Assembly (NCBI RefSeq): GCF_900637305.1
Contig: NZ_LR134365.1
Location: 1,604,501-1,668,500, forward strand
Direction of reading: 5' to 3'
From: Cardiobacterium hominis
GTDB lineage: Bacteria; Pseudomonadota; Gammaproteobacteria; Cardiobacteriales; Cardiobacteriaceae
Length of the DNA stretch: 64,000 bases
The translations under genes and the position numbers were made by a program. How positions within the stretch are numbered: the first letter of the stretch is position 1; every line of letters starts with the position of its first letter. Shown in pieces: positions 8,105 through 15,847 of this stretch. The notes under the pieces are model-generated. The model had not been told where the DNA came from and did no database searches. It saw only the letters and a list, made by a program, of their open reading frames with translations.

Positions 8105-8676
8105 ACGACATCGCCACCCTGACCCCGCCGCAAGGCTGGAAACTGCTGAATGGCAGCCAAAAACAGCGCTTCATCAACGAACACCTGAGCGGTGCCGAAG
8201 ACATCATCGCCATCGCCCTGCCGGATGGCGGCGACGGCAGCGTCTTCGCCCAACTCAGCTACCGCCCGGCGGGCTACGTCGATGAAAACATCCAGATAGA
8301 CCCGACCCGCGTCCGCCAGGGCATCAGCGAAGACCTCGACATGCTCAACCAGGAAAGCGGACTCTCCGGCAACGACGCCGTGCGCTGGAAAACCTTTTCC
8401 CCCGCGCCCAAATACGACAGCGCCAACCACTGCGTCGAATACGGCGTTGAACTCACCATCGGCCAGGACAGCGTACTCAACCGCTACAAAATGTGCCTGG
8501 TGCGTAACGGCGCGGTCGTCCTCACCCTCGTCGGCACGCCTGCCGATAACCTCAACCTGCAAGAATGGCGCGTTACCCCGAAAGACAGCCTGCGCTACGA
8601 ACGCTTCGACCCGCACAGCGACCCGCGCGCCGAAGGCACACTCATCAACCTGCTTTTGATGAACCGCTTTATCTGA
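8101..8676 (+). CDS. Unknown protein, weakly DUF2167-like
   Basis: 191-residue protein translationally coupled to rnt. No signal peptide or membrane helix is obvious. The central part (residues 55-135: AGYVDENIQI, then VRWKTFSPAPKYDSANHCVEYGVEL, then LNRYKMCLVRNGAV) recalls the pattern of DUF2167 proteins (GYVDDD, W..PPYD, Y..R.LGR.G) but lacks their membrane C-terminus. Function unknown; the assignment is a weak impression. A stem-loop terminator follows. Confidence 0.7.
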   Translation: MNDIATLTPPQGWKLLNGSQKQRFINEHLSGAEDIIAIALPDGGDGSVFAQLSYRPAGYVDENIQIDPTRVRQGISEDLDMLNQESGLSGNDAVRWKTFSPAPKYDSANHCVEYGVELTIGQDSVLNRYKMCLVRNGAVVLTLVGTPADNLNLQEWRVTPKDSLRYERFDPHSDPRAEGTLINLLLMNRFI

Positions 8677-8693
8677 AGCCGTCGCAAGCTATA

Positions 8694-8726
8694 AAAAAAG
8701 CCGGATAAACTCCGGCTTTCTTTTTG
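8694..8726. terminator. Bidirectional rho-independent terminator
   Basis: Stem AAAGCCGGA / TCCGGCTTT with a 5-nt loop, T-run on the plus side and A-run on the other. It separates the rnt cotranscript from the convergent acyltransferase gene. Confidence 0.85.
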
Positions 8727-8739
8727 ACATAATGCGGCC

Positions 8740-9885
8740 TTATTGAGCCTTTAAGCCAAATGCTATCCTTAACCAGCCAACCCGCCGCACACCTTCATAA
8801 CACAAATAAGAAAAGACAAAGGTCAGCGTCAGCAGCAACAAATAATACTGCGTATTGGAAAGCGCCGGATCATCCAGTATCCAGCCGAGCATAATCACCA
8901 GCGGATGATGCACCAAATAAATGACAATCGCGGAATTGATAAGATAGCGCACGGTGCGGCTTGCCTCGCGTTGCACATGATAAAAATACCAGAACAACAA
9001 AAAGGCAATCGTGCCGGAAGATATCATTTGGTTGAGTCGCTGCAAAATCATGCCTTCCGTGTCTGCTGGAAAAAAATCATAAAAATACAATCCATTAAAA
9101 TAACTCAGCGTGGTTGTCATGAGTGCCAACAGCGATAACAAAATTAAAGTGCGACGGCTTACGCGCTCCAGAATATCCTGATGATAATAAAGCAAGGCAC
9201 CGGCGAAATAGAACGGATAATACTGCACGCCGTGGAGAATAAAAAAGTTGAATAACGTACTGATATCGCCGCCCAAATGCCATGATTCGCCATTCCAGTA
9301 AATGAGCGCGGCATAGCCAAGCCAGCCAATTGTCGCTACCAGAATACAAGGCAGCATGCCCATGCGTGCAAAAACACCACGCGGCAGCAGCATATCGACT
9401 CCGGCGAAAGTCATTAAACAAATCAGGAACCAGCCATGCATCACCCAGCGCCAAAAATCATAATGCGCCCACTGGTATTCCATGAAAATGCTACCGAATA
9501 CCTGCAAAATAAAATTCACACCGAGGCAACCCAAAAGCAGCGGCAATAATACCCGCCGCAGGCGCGCCTGCCAGAAGATGCGCTTGTCCTTGCGCGCAAG
9601 CGTCATCTGCGCAAGAAAACCGGAGACAAGAAAAAACGCCTCCATACGGAAAAGGTGTTCGGGGTAAATCGTCGCGTAGAGCGGCATACTCTGGTGGTAC
9701 GGGCTGGCATAGACAAAAGCGGCAAATGGCGACAGTACCGCTGCCGCATGCCAGAACACGCCGATAAGCATCAGTGCCGCGCGCAACTCGTCCAGCCCGT
9801 GAAAATAGCGCGGCGGAGGGGCGATTACAGTCTTGATAACAAGCTCCGGTAGCCAGAAAAGGGCGCCATTATTCACAATCGGCAA
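8740..9885 (-). CDS. Acyltransferase family 3 membrane protein (OpgC/MdoC-like)
   Basis: 381-residue polytopic membrane protein with about ten hydrophobic segments. The N-terminal part GLDELRAALMLIGVFWHAA and MEAFFLVSGFLAQMTLARK carry the acyltransferase-3 features (R/L...H motif and FFLVSGF). The pattern resembles OpgC/MdoC, which succinylates periplasmic glucans; peptidoglycan, LPS or exopolysaccharide acylation are equally possible. Base composition is noticeably more AT-rich than its neighbours, so it may be a transferred gene. Start at ATG 9885 gives a longer N-terminus than usual; a later start is possible. Confidence 0.8.
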   Translation of the reverse strand: MPIVNNGALFWLPELVIKTVIAPPPRYFHGLDELRAALMLIGVFWHAAAVLSPFAAFVYASPYHQSMPLYATIYPEHLFRMEAFFLVSGFLAQMTLARKDKRIFWQARLRRVLLPLLLGCLGVNFILQVFGSIFMEYQWAHYDFWRWVMHGWFLICLMTFAGVDMLLPRGVFARMGMLPCILVATIGWLGYAALIYWNGESWHLGGDISTLFNFFILHGVQYYPFYFAGALLYYHQDILERVSRRTLILLSLLALMTTTLSYFNGLYFYDFFPADTEGMILQRLNQMISSGTIAFLLFWYFYHVQREASRTVRYLINSAIVIYLVHHPLVIMLGWILDDPALSNTQYYLLLLTLTFVFSYLCYEGVRRVGWLRIAFGLKAQ

Positions 9886-9997
9886 ACAAATGGAAACTTA
9901 CCTTTTCAAAACCCGCTACGCCGCGCCGTTGCTATATCCAAAGCAGGGCAAATAGGCTAAAATTGCAGCCAGGCCCAACAACATAAAGGAAACCCAC

Positions 9998-10228
9998 ATG
10001 TTACATGAATACCGCGACTTGATTGCCGAACTGCGCCAGAGTGACAACCACTTTGCCCGCCTGTTCAATGAGCACAACGCGCTCGATGAAGAAATCAACC
10101 GCATGGAGAGCGACCCTGCCATCTCGGCGAACAGTCATCAGGACATCGAACGCAAAAAACGGGAAAAACTGGCGCTGAAAGACAAAATCTACGATTACCT
10201 GCGCAAAGTAGAAGCCGAACGCGGCTAA
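9998..10228 (+). CDS. YdcH/DUF465 family small protein
   Basis: 76-residue, charged, probably coiled-coil protein. LFNEHNALDEEINRMES and the Lys-rich KKREKLALKDKIYDYL match the DUF465 (YdcH) family of small proteobacterial proteins with no defined function. A purine-rich AAAGGAAACC lies 9 bp before the ATG. It is followed by a terminator and then rlmD. Confidence 0.85.
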   Translation: MLHEYRDLIAELRQSDNHFARLFNEHNALDEEINRMESDPAISANSHQDIERKKREKLALKDKIYDYLRKVEAERG

Positions 10229-10242
10229 ACGCGCATGCAGCG

Positions 10243-10270
10243 AAGCCCCGTGCGAACGGGGCTTTAATTT
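10243..10270 (+). terminator. Rho-independent terminator after ydcH-like gene
   Basis: Stem AAGCCCCGT / ACGGGGCTT with a GCGA loop and TAATTTT tail. Its U-tract ends only 12 bp before the rlmD ATG at 10282, so it is also positioned to affect rlmD ribosome loading. Confidence 0.75.
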
Positions 10271-10281
10271 TGCCCAAACTC

Positions 10282-11574
10282 ATGAAAACCCTCACCTTAA
10301 CCATCGACGGTTTTGATTACAACGCCCGTGGCGTTGCGCGACATGACGGCAAAACCGTCTTTGTCAGCGGCGCCTTGCCCGGCGAGCGCGTCGTTGCCCG
10401 CATCACCGCCGACAAAAAACGCTTCCTCGAAACAGACGCCGTACAAATCCTCGAACCCTCGCCCGCGCGCATCACCCCCGCCTGCGCCTACTACGACGAC
10501 TGCGGCGGCTGCGCCCTGCAACACGCGGATGACGCCGCGCAACACCGGCTCAAAGAAACCGTCTGGCTGGAACAACTCGCACGCATCGGCAAAATCGCCC
10601 CCGAAACCGTCCTGCCTGCAATCAGCGGCGAGCCCTGGCATTACCGCTCGCGCGCCCGCCTCGCCTGGGACGACGCGCAACAAGCCCTCGGTTTCCGTGG
10701 TCGCGCCTCATCGCGCGTGGTGAACCTTGAACGCTGTCTCACCCTGCCAGCAGCTATCTCCGCCCGCCTGCCGGACATCCGCGCACTCTGCGCCCGCCTC
10801 GCACAACAAACCACCCTCCACGGTGTCGATATCAGCGAAGGCGACAGCGTCACCGTACTGCGCATCCGCCTGCAAAAAGCCGTCGGCGACCGCTTGGCCG
10901 CGGAAACCGTCGCCCGCTGGAACGAAAGCGCCGCACAACCGTGGCAAATCTGGCTGCAAAACGGGCGCGAAACCCGCAAACATCCGGCGGACGCACCCGC
11001 GCTCGCCTACACCCTGCCCGCTTACGACCTCACCATGCCCTACGCGCCGGACGACTTCACCCAGGTAAACAAGGCGCTCAACCGTGAACTGGTCACGCAG
11101 GCGCTCGCCGCCCTGCAAGTGCCGCCGGGCGCGCGCGTTCTCGACTTCTTCTGCGGGCTTGGCAACTTCACCCTGCCGCTGGCGCGTAGCGGTGCGGACG
11201 TACTTGGCCTTGAAGGCGTCGAAGAAATGGTGGTGCGCGCGACTGCCAACGCCGCCGCGCACGGCCTCGCTGCGCGCTGCCAATTCCGCCGCGCCGACCT
11301 CTTTACCGTCACCGCGAAACAACTGAAAGCCTGGGGCAAAGCGGAGCGCTGGCTGCTGGACCCGCCACGCGCCGGAGCGCAGGCGCTGTGCGAAGCGCTG
11401 GACGGCAAACACGCGCCCGCGCGCATCGTGTACGTCTCCTGTAACCCCGGCACCCTCGCCCGTGACGCCGGCATCCTCGCGCAAAAAGGCTACCGCATGG
11501 CAAGCGGCCGCCTGCTGCACATGTTCGCGCAGACGGCGCATGTGGAAAGTTTGGCGGTATTCGTGCGGAAATAA
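10282..11574 (+). CDS. rlmD: 23S rRNA (uracil-1939-C5)-methyltransferase
   Basis: 430 residues from ATG 10282; an in-frame TTG at 10270 would add four residues but lies in the terminator tail. SAM-dependent RNA methyltransferase with an N-terminal TRAM domain (residues 1-60), iron-sulphur Cys ligands in CAYYDDCGGC (Cys68, 74, 77 plus a later Cys in NLERC), SAM motif VLDFFCGLGNFTLPLA (near 290), and the catalytic nucleophile in YVSCNPGTLARD near the C-terminus. It methylates U1939 in 23S rRNA. Single-gene unit. Confidence 0.95.
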   Translation: MKTLTLTIDGFDYNARGVARHDGKTVFVSGALPGERVVARITADKKRFLETDAVQILEPSPARITPACAYYDDCGGCALQHADDAAQHRLKETVWLEQLARIGKIAPETVLPAISGEPWHYRSRARLAWDDAQQALGFRGRASSRVVNLERCLTLPAAISARLPDIRALCARLAQQTTLHGVDISEGDSVTVLRIRLQKAVGDRLAAETVARWNESAAQPWQIWLQNGRETRKHPADAPALAYTLPAYDLTMPYAPDDFTQVNKALNRELVTQALAALQVPPGARVLDFFCGLGNFTLPLARSGADVLGLEGVEEMVVRATANAAAHGLAARCQFRRADLFTVTAKQLKAWGKAERWLLDPPRAGAQALCEALDGKHAPARIVYVSCNPGTLARDAGILAQKGYRMASGRLLHMFAQTAHVESLAVFVRK

Positions 11575-11612
11575 TGTTGCTTCCCTGGTTTTCATGCGTC
11601 CGCAATATGCGA

Positions 11613-11648
11613 TAAAAATCGCCGCAGTCAGTAACTGCGGCGACTTTG
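11613..11648. terminator. Bidirectional terminator between rlmD and araC-type gene
   Basis: Perfect 10-bp stem TCGCCGCAGT / ACTGCGGCGA (619-628, 634-643 within 11,xxx) with a CAGTA loop, T residues on the plus side and an A-run (ATAAAAA) that becomes a T-run for the minus strand. It lies between convergent genes. Confidence 0.75.
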
Positions 11649-11687
11649 TAGGAATAATCCCATTCGGCATGGCGTCGCGCCAATGCA

Positions 11688-12605
11688 TCAAGCATCCATG
11701 CTTTCATCGTTTTCACTTTGCCGCCGGTAACGTGCCGGGGTAATGCCAAATTGGGCTTTGAAGGCATTAATAAAAGCGGCTTCGGACTGGTAACCGGTTT
11801 CCTCGGCGACGCGGCTCACGGCATGGTTGCTGTCGCGCAGCATTTGCGCCGCCGCCGACATTTTCAGGGTACGGATGAAGGTTTGTACGCCGCTGCCCGC
11901 TGCCTGTTGGAATTTGCGCGCAAAGGTGGCGCGCGACATGCAGGCGATTTCCGCCAGCCCTTCAGTCGTGTAGGGCGCGAACGGGTCGGCGAGGATGCGG
12001 GCGAGGGCGCGGGCAAGGCCGGGGTCGGAAAAGAGCGCGGTCAGGCGGTGCTTTTCCGGCAATTCGCTGATGTGGCGCAGCGCGAGCAGCAGCAGGATTT
12101 CGCAGAGTGCGCGGATGATGGTGAGGCTGCCTTCATGCCGCGTCAGCGCTTCGTGATGAATGAGGGTGCAGAGTGCGGGCAGTTGTGGAATGTCGCCAAG
12201 CGAGACAAGTAGCGGCTCGGGCAAGATGCCGAGCAGGCTGACAGCCGCGCGGTTACGCACTTGGTAGAAACCGCAGAGCATCCGCAGCGGTTCGCCGCCG
12301 CTGTCGTTGCACAGTTGCAGCAGGCCGTTGCGCGTGTCTTCGCGAAAGCTGCCGTTACCTTCGCCAGCGTAGATGGTGTGCTGGCTGCCCGCAGTGAGCA
12401 TGAAGAAATCACCGGCTTGCAGCGCGTATTGATGTCCGCCGGTGGCGATGGTGCAACTGCCTTCGAGCAGAAGGTGAAACCAGGCGGTGCCGGGGGTGTC
12501 CGGTTCGTGCACCATATGGAAGGGCGCTTGCAGGTGGCAGTACACTTCGATGCGGGTTTGCAGGTCGAGCAGCTCAAGCAGGCGGTCAATGCTGTCCAAT
12601 GTCAT
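11688..12605 (-). CDS. AraC-family regulator with cupin sensor domain
   Basis: 305 residues from ATG 12605 (MTLDSIDRLLELLDL). An upstream ATG at 12629 is rejected because it overlaps a -10 TATAAT. The N-terminal 180 residues form a cupin-type sensing domain (GTAWFHLLLEGSCTIATG, LQAGDFFMLTAG). The C-terminal part holds two helix-turn-helix units (EGLAEIACMSRATFARKFQ and VSRVAEETGYQSEAAFINAFK) ending in the AraC signature FGITPARYR. It is divergent from an AhpD-like gene, a common arrangement in which the regulator controls the neighbour; inducer unknown. Confidence 0.9.
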   Translation of the reverse strand: MTLDSIDRLLELLDLQTRIEVYCHLQAPFHMVHEPDTPGTAWFHLLLEGSCTIATGGHQYALQAGDFFMLTAGSQHTIYAGEGNGSFREDTRNGLLQLCNDSGGEPLRMLCGFYQVRNRAAVSLLGILPEPLLVSLGDIPQLPALCTLIHHEALTRHEGSLTIIRALCEILLLLALRHISELPEKHRLTALFSDPGLARALARILADPFAPYTTEGLAEIACMSRATFARKFQQAAGSGVQTFIRTLKMSAAAQMLRDSNHAVSRVAEETGYQSEAAFINAFKAQFGITPARYRRQSENDESMDA

Positions 12606-12627
12606 TCTCCGTATTGTGTCCTGCCGC

Positions 12628-12633
12628 ATTATA
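12628..12633 (-). promoter_or_regulatory. -10 hexamer for araC-type gene
   Basis: Perfect TATAAT on the minus strand, 22 bp before ATG 12605. No good -35 at 16-18 bp, which fits an activator- or self-regulated promoter. It decides the start codon, as the upstream ATG lies inside it. Confidence 0.45.
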
Positions 12634-12795
12634 ACGGCGCGTTTTTTGGGCTTTTATGACAACACTCTAAGGCGTTTTCCGGCTATGCGTGGCGAGAATG
12701 ACGGAGACGGCAGACGATAAAGCAGTTTCTTGCGACGATGCGTCAGTCCATCCGCGCTAAAATTACATCCTCTTTTATGTAACCCGGAGTAAACC

Positions 12796-13131
12796 ATGCT
12801 GGACTGGAAAAATTACCGTCTGAAATTAAAGAACCGCATTGGCGCTTTTGGCAAATTGCAGCCGAAAACCTTGCAAGGCTATCAGGCATTAAGCCAGGCG
12901 GGGGAAGATAGCCCGCTCGATTTGAAAACGCGCGAATTGATTGCGCTCGCCGTTGCCGTCACGACGCATTGCGATGGCTGTATTACCGTGCATGTGGAAG
13001 CGGCAATCAAAGCGGGCTGCACGCGCGAGGAAATTGCCGGGGCATTGGGTGTTGCAGTTGCCATGAATGCCGGTGCGGCAATGGTTTATTCGGCGCGTGT
13101 ACTTGATGCTTATGAGGCAAGCCAAGATTAA
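12796..13131 (+). CDS. AhpD-like carboxymuconolactone decarboxylase family protein
   Basis: 111-residue AhpD-like protein. The redox motif CDGCITVH (CxxCxxxH) in helix context and the TREEIAGALGVAVAMNAG region are typical of small AhpD/CMD-family alkylhydroperoxidase-like proteins rather than the decarboxylase itself. It probably acts in peroxide or thiol detoxification. A GGAG ribosome site is 6 bp from the ATG. It is divergent from the cupin-AraC regulator and ends at a terminator. Confidence 0.88.
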   Translation: MLDWKNYRLKLKNRIGAFGKLQPKTLQGYQALSQAGEDSPLDLKTRELIALAVAVTTHCDGCITVHVEAAIKAGCTREEIAGALGVAVAMNAGAAMVYSARVLDAYEASQD

Positions 13132-13172
13132 AGAGATTCCTTAAAGAAATTCCTTGATGAGTTGACAGGATT

Positions 13173-13196
13173 GCCACGGTTCGCCGTGGCTTTTTT
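13173..13196 (+). terminator. Rho-independent terminator of AhpD-like gene
   Basis: Stem GCCACGG / CCGTGGC with TTCG tetraloop followed by six T. Confidence 0.88.
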
Positions 13197-13207
13197 ATTA
13201 TTCCATT

Positions 13208-13236
13208 AAAAAACGCCACGAATGCGTGGCGTTTTT
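13208..13236. terminator. Second terminator, bidirectional, for the DUF4198 gene
   Basis: Stem AAAAACGCCACG / CGTGGCGTTTTT with an AATG loop, ending 14 bp before the stop of the convergent DUF4198 gene. The stem shares CCACG with the previous terminator, so the two hairpins could compete. Confidence 0.85.
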
Positions 13237-13249
13237 GCGGTATGGCAAT

Positions 13250-13960
13250 TTATTTTTTCTTGGCCGATTTGAAAGAAAGGGTGGCGACGTTGCGTTGCAG
13301 ATGGGCGTGCGCGTCGTCCGGGGTGGGATGGTTCACCAGCGCGGCGACAACGTTGTGGCCGTTGTTGCGCACGGTGAGTTCGGCCTGGCCTTTGGCATCG
13401 GTTTTGACGCGGTTGCCGAAGTCGTTGATGTAATCGGCGGTGATTTCCACGTCTGCCTGTGGCTTACCGGCAACATACACGGTGACGTTCAGCTTGTCGC
13501 CCTGCTTCAGGGTGGAAGGGTCAGTCGCCGGAATGATTTGTGCGGGCAGGTCAAAGGGCTTCATCTCGCCCTGGTAGGGTTTCAGCAGGCTGATGTTGTA
13601 TTTGAGCGAGGTGGAGGTGTCCGCCGGTTTGCTGATGGCGCTTTTTTCCACCGCTTTCCATTTGCCGTTTTCGTCTTTCTCCCAGTAGCCGTTGTCAAAG
13701 AAGGCGGTGAGGACGGCGGCATCATCGGCAACTTCCACGCTGCTGTGGTGGTCGTGCGTTTTCACTTCCGCCTTGGTCTCTTTGAAATCAGCGGTGTAGG
13801 CCTTGACGAAGCGGACGTTTTCCGGCTTGTAGGAATCGTCGGCATAACCCATGCCATAGACGACGCCAAGTTCGCCATAGTGCGGGGCAATCCAGACGCC
13901 GTGGGCGAGGGCAGCGGTTGCGGGCGCCAGTAGGGCGGCGGCGAGTAGCAGTTTTTTCAT
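13250..13960 (-). CDS. Exported DUF4198 domain protein
   Basis: 236 residues with a clear signal peptide (MKKLLLAAALLAPATAALA) and a mature N-terminus beginning HGVW, a feature of DUF4198 proteins in which the N-terminal His may bind metal. Further His residues lie at THDHHSS and DDAHAHLQ. DUF4198 proteins are periplasmic and often travel with nickel/cobalt or TonB-linked uptake genes; no such neighbour is present here. A metal role is therefore inference. Monocistronic, flanked by terminators. Confidence 0.85.
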   Translation of the reverse strand: MKKLLLAAALLAPATAALAHGVWIAPHYGELGVVYGMGYADDSYKPENVRFVKAYTADFKETKAEVKTHDHHSSVEVADDAAVLTAFFDNGYWEKDENGKWKAVEKSAISKPADTSTSLKYNISLLKPYQGEMKPFDLPAQIIPATDPSTLKQGDKLNVTVYVAGKPQADVEITADYINDFGNRVKTDAKGQAELTVRNNGHNVVAALVNHPTPDDAHAHLQRNVATLSFKSAKKK

Positions 13961-14082
13961 GTGTACTCCGGTTGGTTTTGCAGGATGCCCGCACAGCGGG
14001 TGGCGTGATGGTATCGCAGTTTTACGGACAAGTCTCGTTTTTTATTGGGGTTTATGGAATCTGAAAGGGCGCGTGCGGCATG

Positions 14083-14108
14083 AAAAAACGCCGCAACGGC
14101 GGCGTTTT
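14083..14108 (-). terminator. Rho-independent terminator of purH
   Basis: Stem AACGCCGC / GCGGCGTT with AACG loop; on the minus strand it is followed by TTTTTT. It lies 26 bp beyond the purH stop. Confidence 0.8.
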
Positions 14109-14133
14109 GATGGGATGCTGAAGGGCAGGGCGC

Positions 14134-15699
14134 TTAGTGACGGAAATGGCGCATGCCGGTGAAAATCATGGCGATGCCGTGTTCGTTGGCGGCGGTGATG
14201 ACTTCTTCGTCGCGTACTGAACCGCCGGGCTGGATGATGGCGCGCACGCCCGCGGCAGCGGCAGCGTCCACGCCGTCGCGGAAGGGGAAGAAGGCATCGC
14301 TCGCCAGTACGCTGCCGTGGGTGTCCAGGCCTTCGTTTTGGGCTTTTAGGACGGCGATTTGTGAGGCGAAGACGCGGCTGGTCTGCCCGGCGCCGATGCC
14401 GATGGTGGCACGGTTTTTGGCAAGCACGATGGCGTTGGACTTGACGGTTTTGGCGATTTTCCAGGCAAAGAGCAGGTCGTGCAGTTCTTCCGGCGCGGGT
14501 TCGCGCGCGCTGACGGTTTTCAGGTTTTCGCTGTTGATGATGCCGCTGTCCCATTCCTGGACGAGCAGGCCGCCGTGGATGCTGGTCAGTTGCCATTCCT
14601 GGGCGAGGTGGCCGTCGCTTTTGATTTCAAGGACGCGGATGTTCGGTTTTTGCGCGAGCACTTGTAGCGCTTCGTCGTCGTAGGCGGGCGCGAGCAGCAC
14701 TTCAACGAACTGGCGGCTGATGATTTCGCGCGCGGTCGCGCCGTCCAGGCCGCGGTTGAAGGCGATGATGCCGCCAAAGGCCGAGGTGCTGTCGCAGCGG
14801 TGCGCGGCGTCGTAGGCGGCGAGGATGTTGTCGCCCAGCGCGGCGCCGCAGGGGTTGGCATGTTTGACGATGATGCAGGCGGGGTGTTCGGGGAAGCGCA
14901 GCACGGTTTGCAGGGCGGCGTCGGCGTCGGCGAGGTTGTTGTAGGAGAGTTCTTTGCCCTGGATTTGTTTGGCGGTGGCGAGCGTCGCGCCTGCCGCCTT
15001 GCGGCTGGTGTAGAAGGCCGCCTGTTGGTGCGGGTTTTCGCCGTAGCGCAGGACGCTGTGCAGTTGGTAGTCGGCGTGGTAGTGCTGCGGGAAGCCGTCC
15101 GCCTGCGCGCCAAAGCGCGGGGTGAAGTGGTTGGCGATGGCACGGTCGTAGTCGGCGGTGTGGTCGAAGGCTTTGGCCATCAGGCGCTGGCGCAGTTCGA
15201 GGTCAAAGGCGCCGCGCTCAATGGCGGTGATGACTTCGGGGTAGTCGGCCGGGCTGACGACGACGCCGACGGATTCGTAGTTTTTCGCCGCCGCGCGCAC
15301 GAGTGCCGGGCCGCCGATGTCGATGTTTTCCACCGCTTCTTCCAGGGTAACGCCCGGCTTGTCGATGGTTTCGCGGAAGGGGTAGAGGTTGACGATGACG
15401 AGGTCAATCGGCGCGATGTCGTGTTCGTGCATCACCGCGTCGTCGGTGCCGCGGCGGCCGAGGATGCCGCCGTGGATTTTCGGATGCAGGGTTTTGACGC
15501 GCCCGGCCATGATTTCGGGGAAGGCGGTGTGCTCGCTGACGTCTTTGACGGCAATGCCGGCATCGCGCAGCGCCTGCGCCGTGCCGCCGGTGGAGAGGAT
15601 TTCGACGCCACAGGCGATGAGGCGGGTGGCAAATTCGACGAGGCCGCTTTTGTCGGATACGCTGATGAGCGCGCGGCGCGGGGTTACGGGATGGGTCAT
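14134..15699 (-). CDS. purH: Bifunctional AICAR formyltransferase/IMP cyclohydrolase
   Basis: 521-residue enzyme for the last two steps of IMP synthesis. The N-terminal cyclohydrolase (MGS-like) domain has [24 protein letters not shown] and [15 protein letters not shown]; the C-terminal transformylase domain has [41 protein letters not shown] and the terminal FFPFRDGVD. Length is close to the E. coli enzyme. It is transcribed alone, divergent from lptD across a 148-bp gap; purD is not adjacent. Confidence 0.98.
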   Translation of the reverse strand: MTHPVTPRRALISVSDKSGLVEFATRLIACGVEILSTGGTAQALRDAGIAVKDVSEHTAFPEIMAGRVKTLHPKIHGGILGRRGTDDAVMHEHDIAPIDLVIVNLYPFRETIDKPGVTLEEAVENIDIGGPALVRAAAKNYESVGVVVSPADYPEVITAIERGAFDLELRQRLMAKAFDHTADYDRAIANHFTPRFGAQADGFPQHYHADYQLHSVLRYGENPHQQAAFYTSRKAAGATLATAKQIQGKELSYNNLADADAALQTVLRFPEHPACIIVKHANPCGAALGDNILAAYDAAHRCDSTSAFGGIIAFNRGLDGATAREIISRQFVEVLLAPAYDDEALQVLAQKPNIRVLEIKSDGHLAQEWQLTSIHGGLLVQEWDSGIINSENLKTVSAREPAPEELHDLLFAWKIAKTVKSNAIVLAKNRATIGIGAGQTSRVFASQIAVLKAQNEGLDTHGSVLASDAFFPFRDGVDAAAAAGVRAIIQPGGSVRDEEVITAANEHGIAMIFTGMRHFRH

Positions 15700-15847
15700 G
15701 GCGGGCTCCGGTAAGTTGCAAAACGGCGCTTATGATACCGGAGTTGGCGCGGCTTTGCCGCCTGCGGGCGGCGCGTGTCATTATGGTAACGCCCCCTTTT
15801 CGCTTTGCCGTTTTGTTAAAATACGCGCGATTTTTTCAACACGAGCG

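Noticed and set aside
15389-15847. 459-bp in-frame extension upstream of lptD
   Set aside because: It overlaps purH on the other strand and has no export signal; ATG 15848 gives a proper hydrophobic N-terminus.
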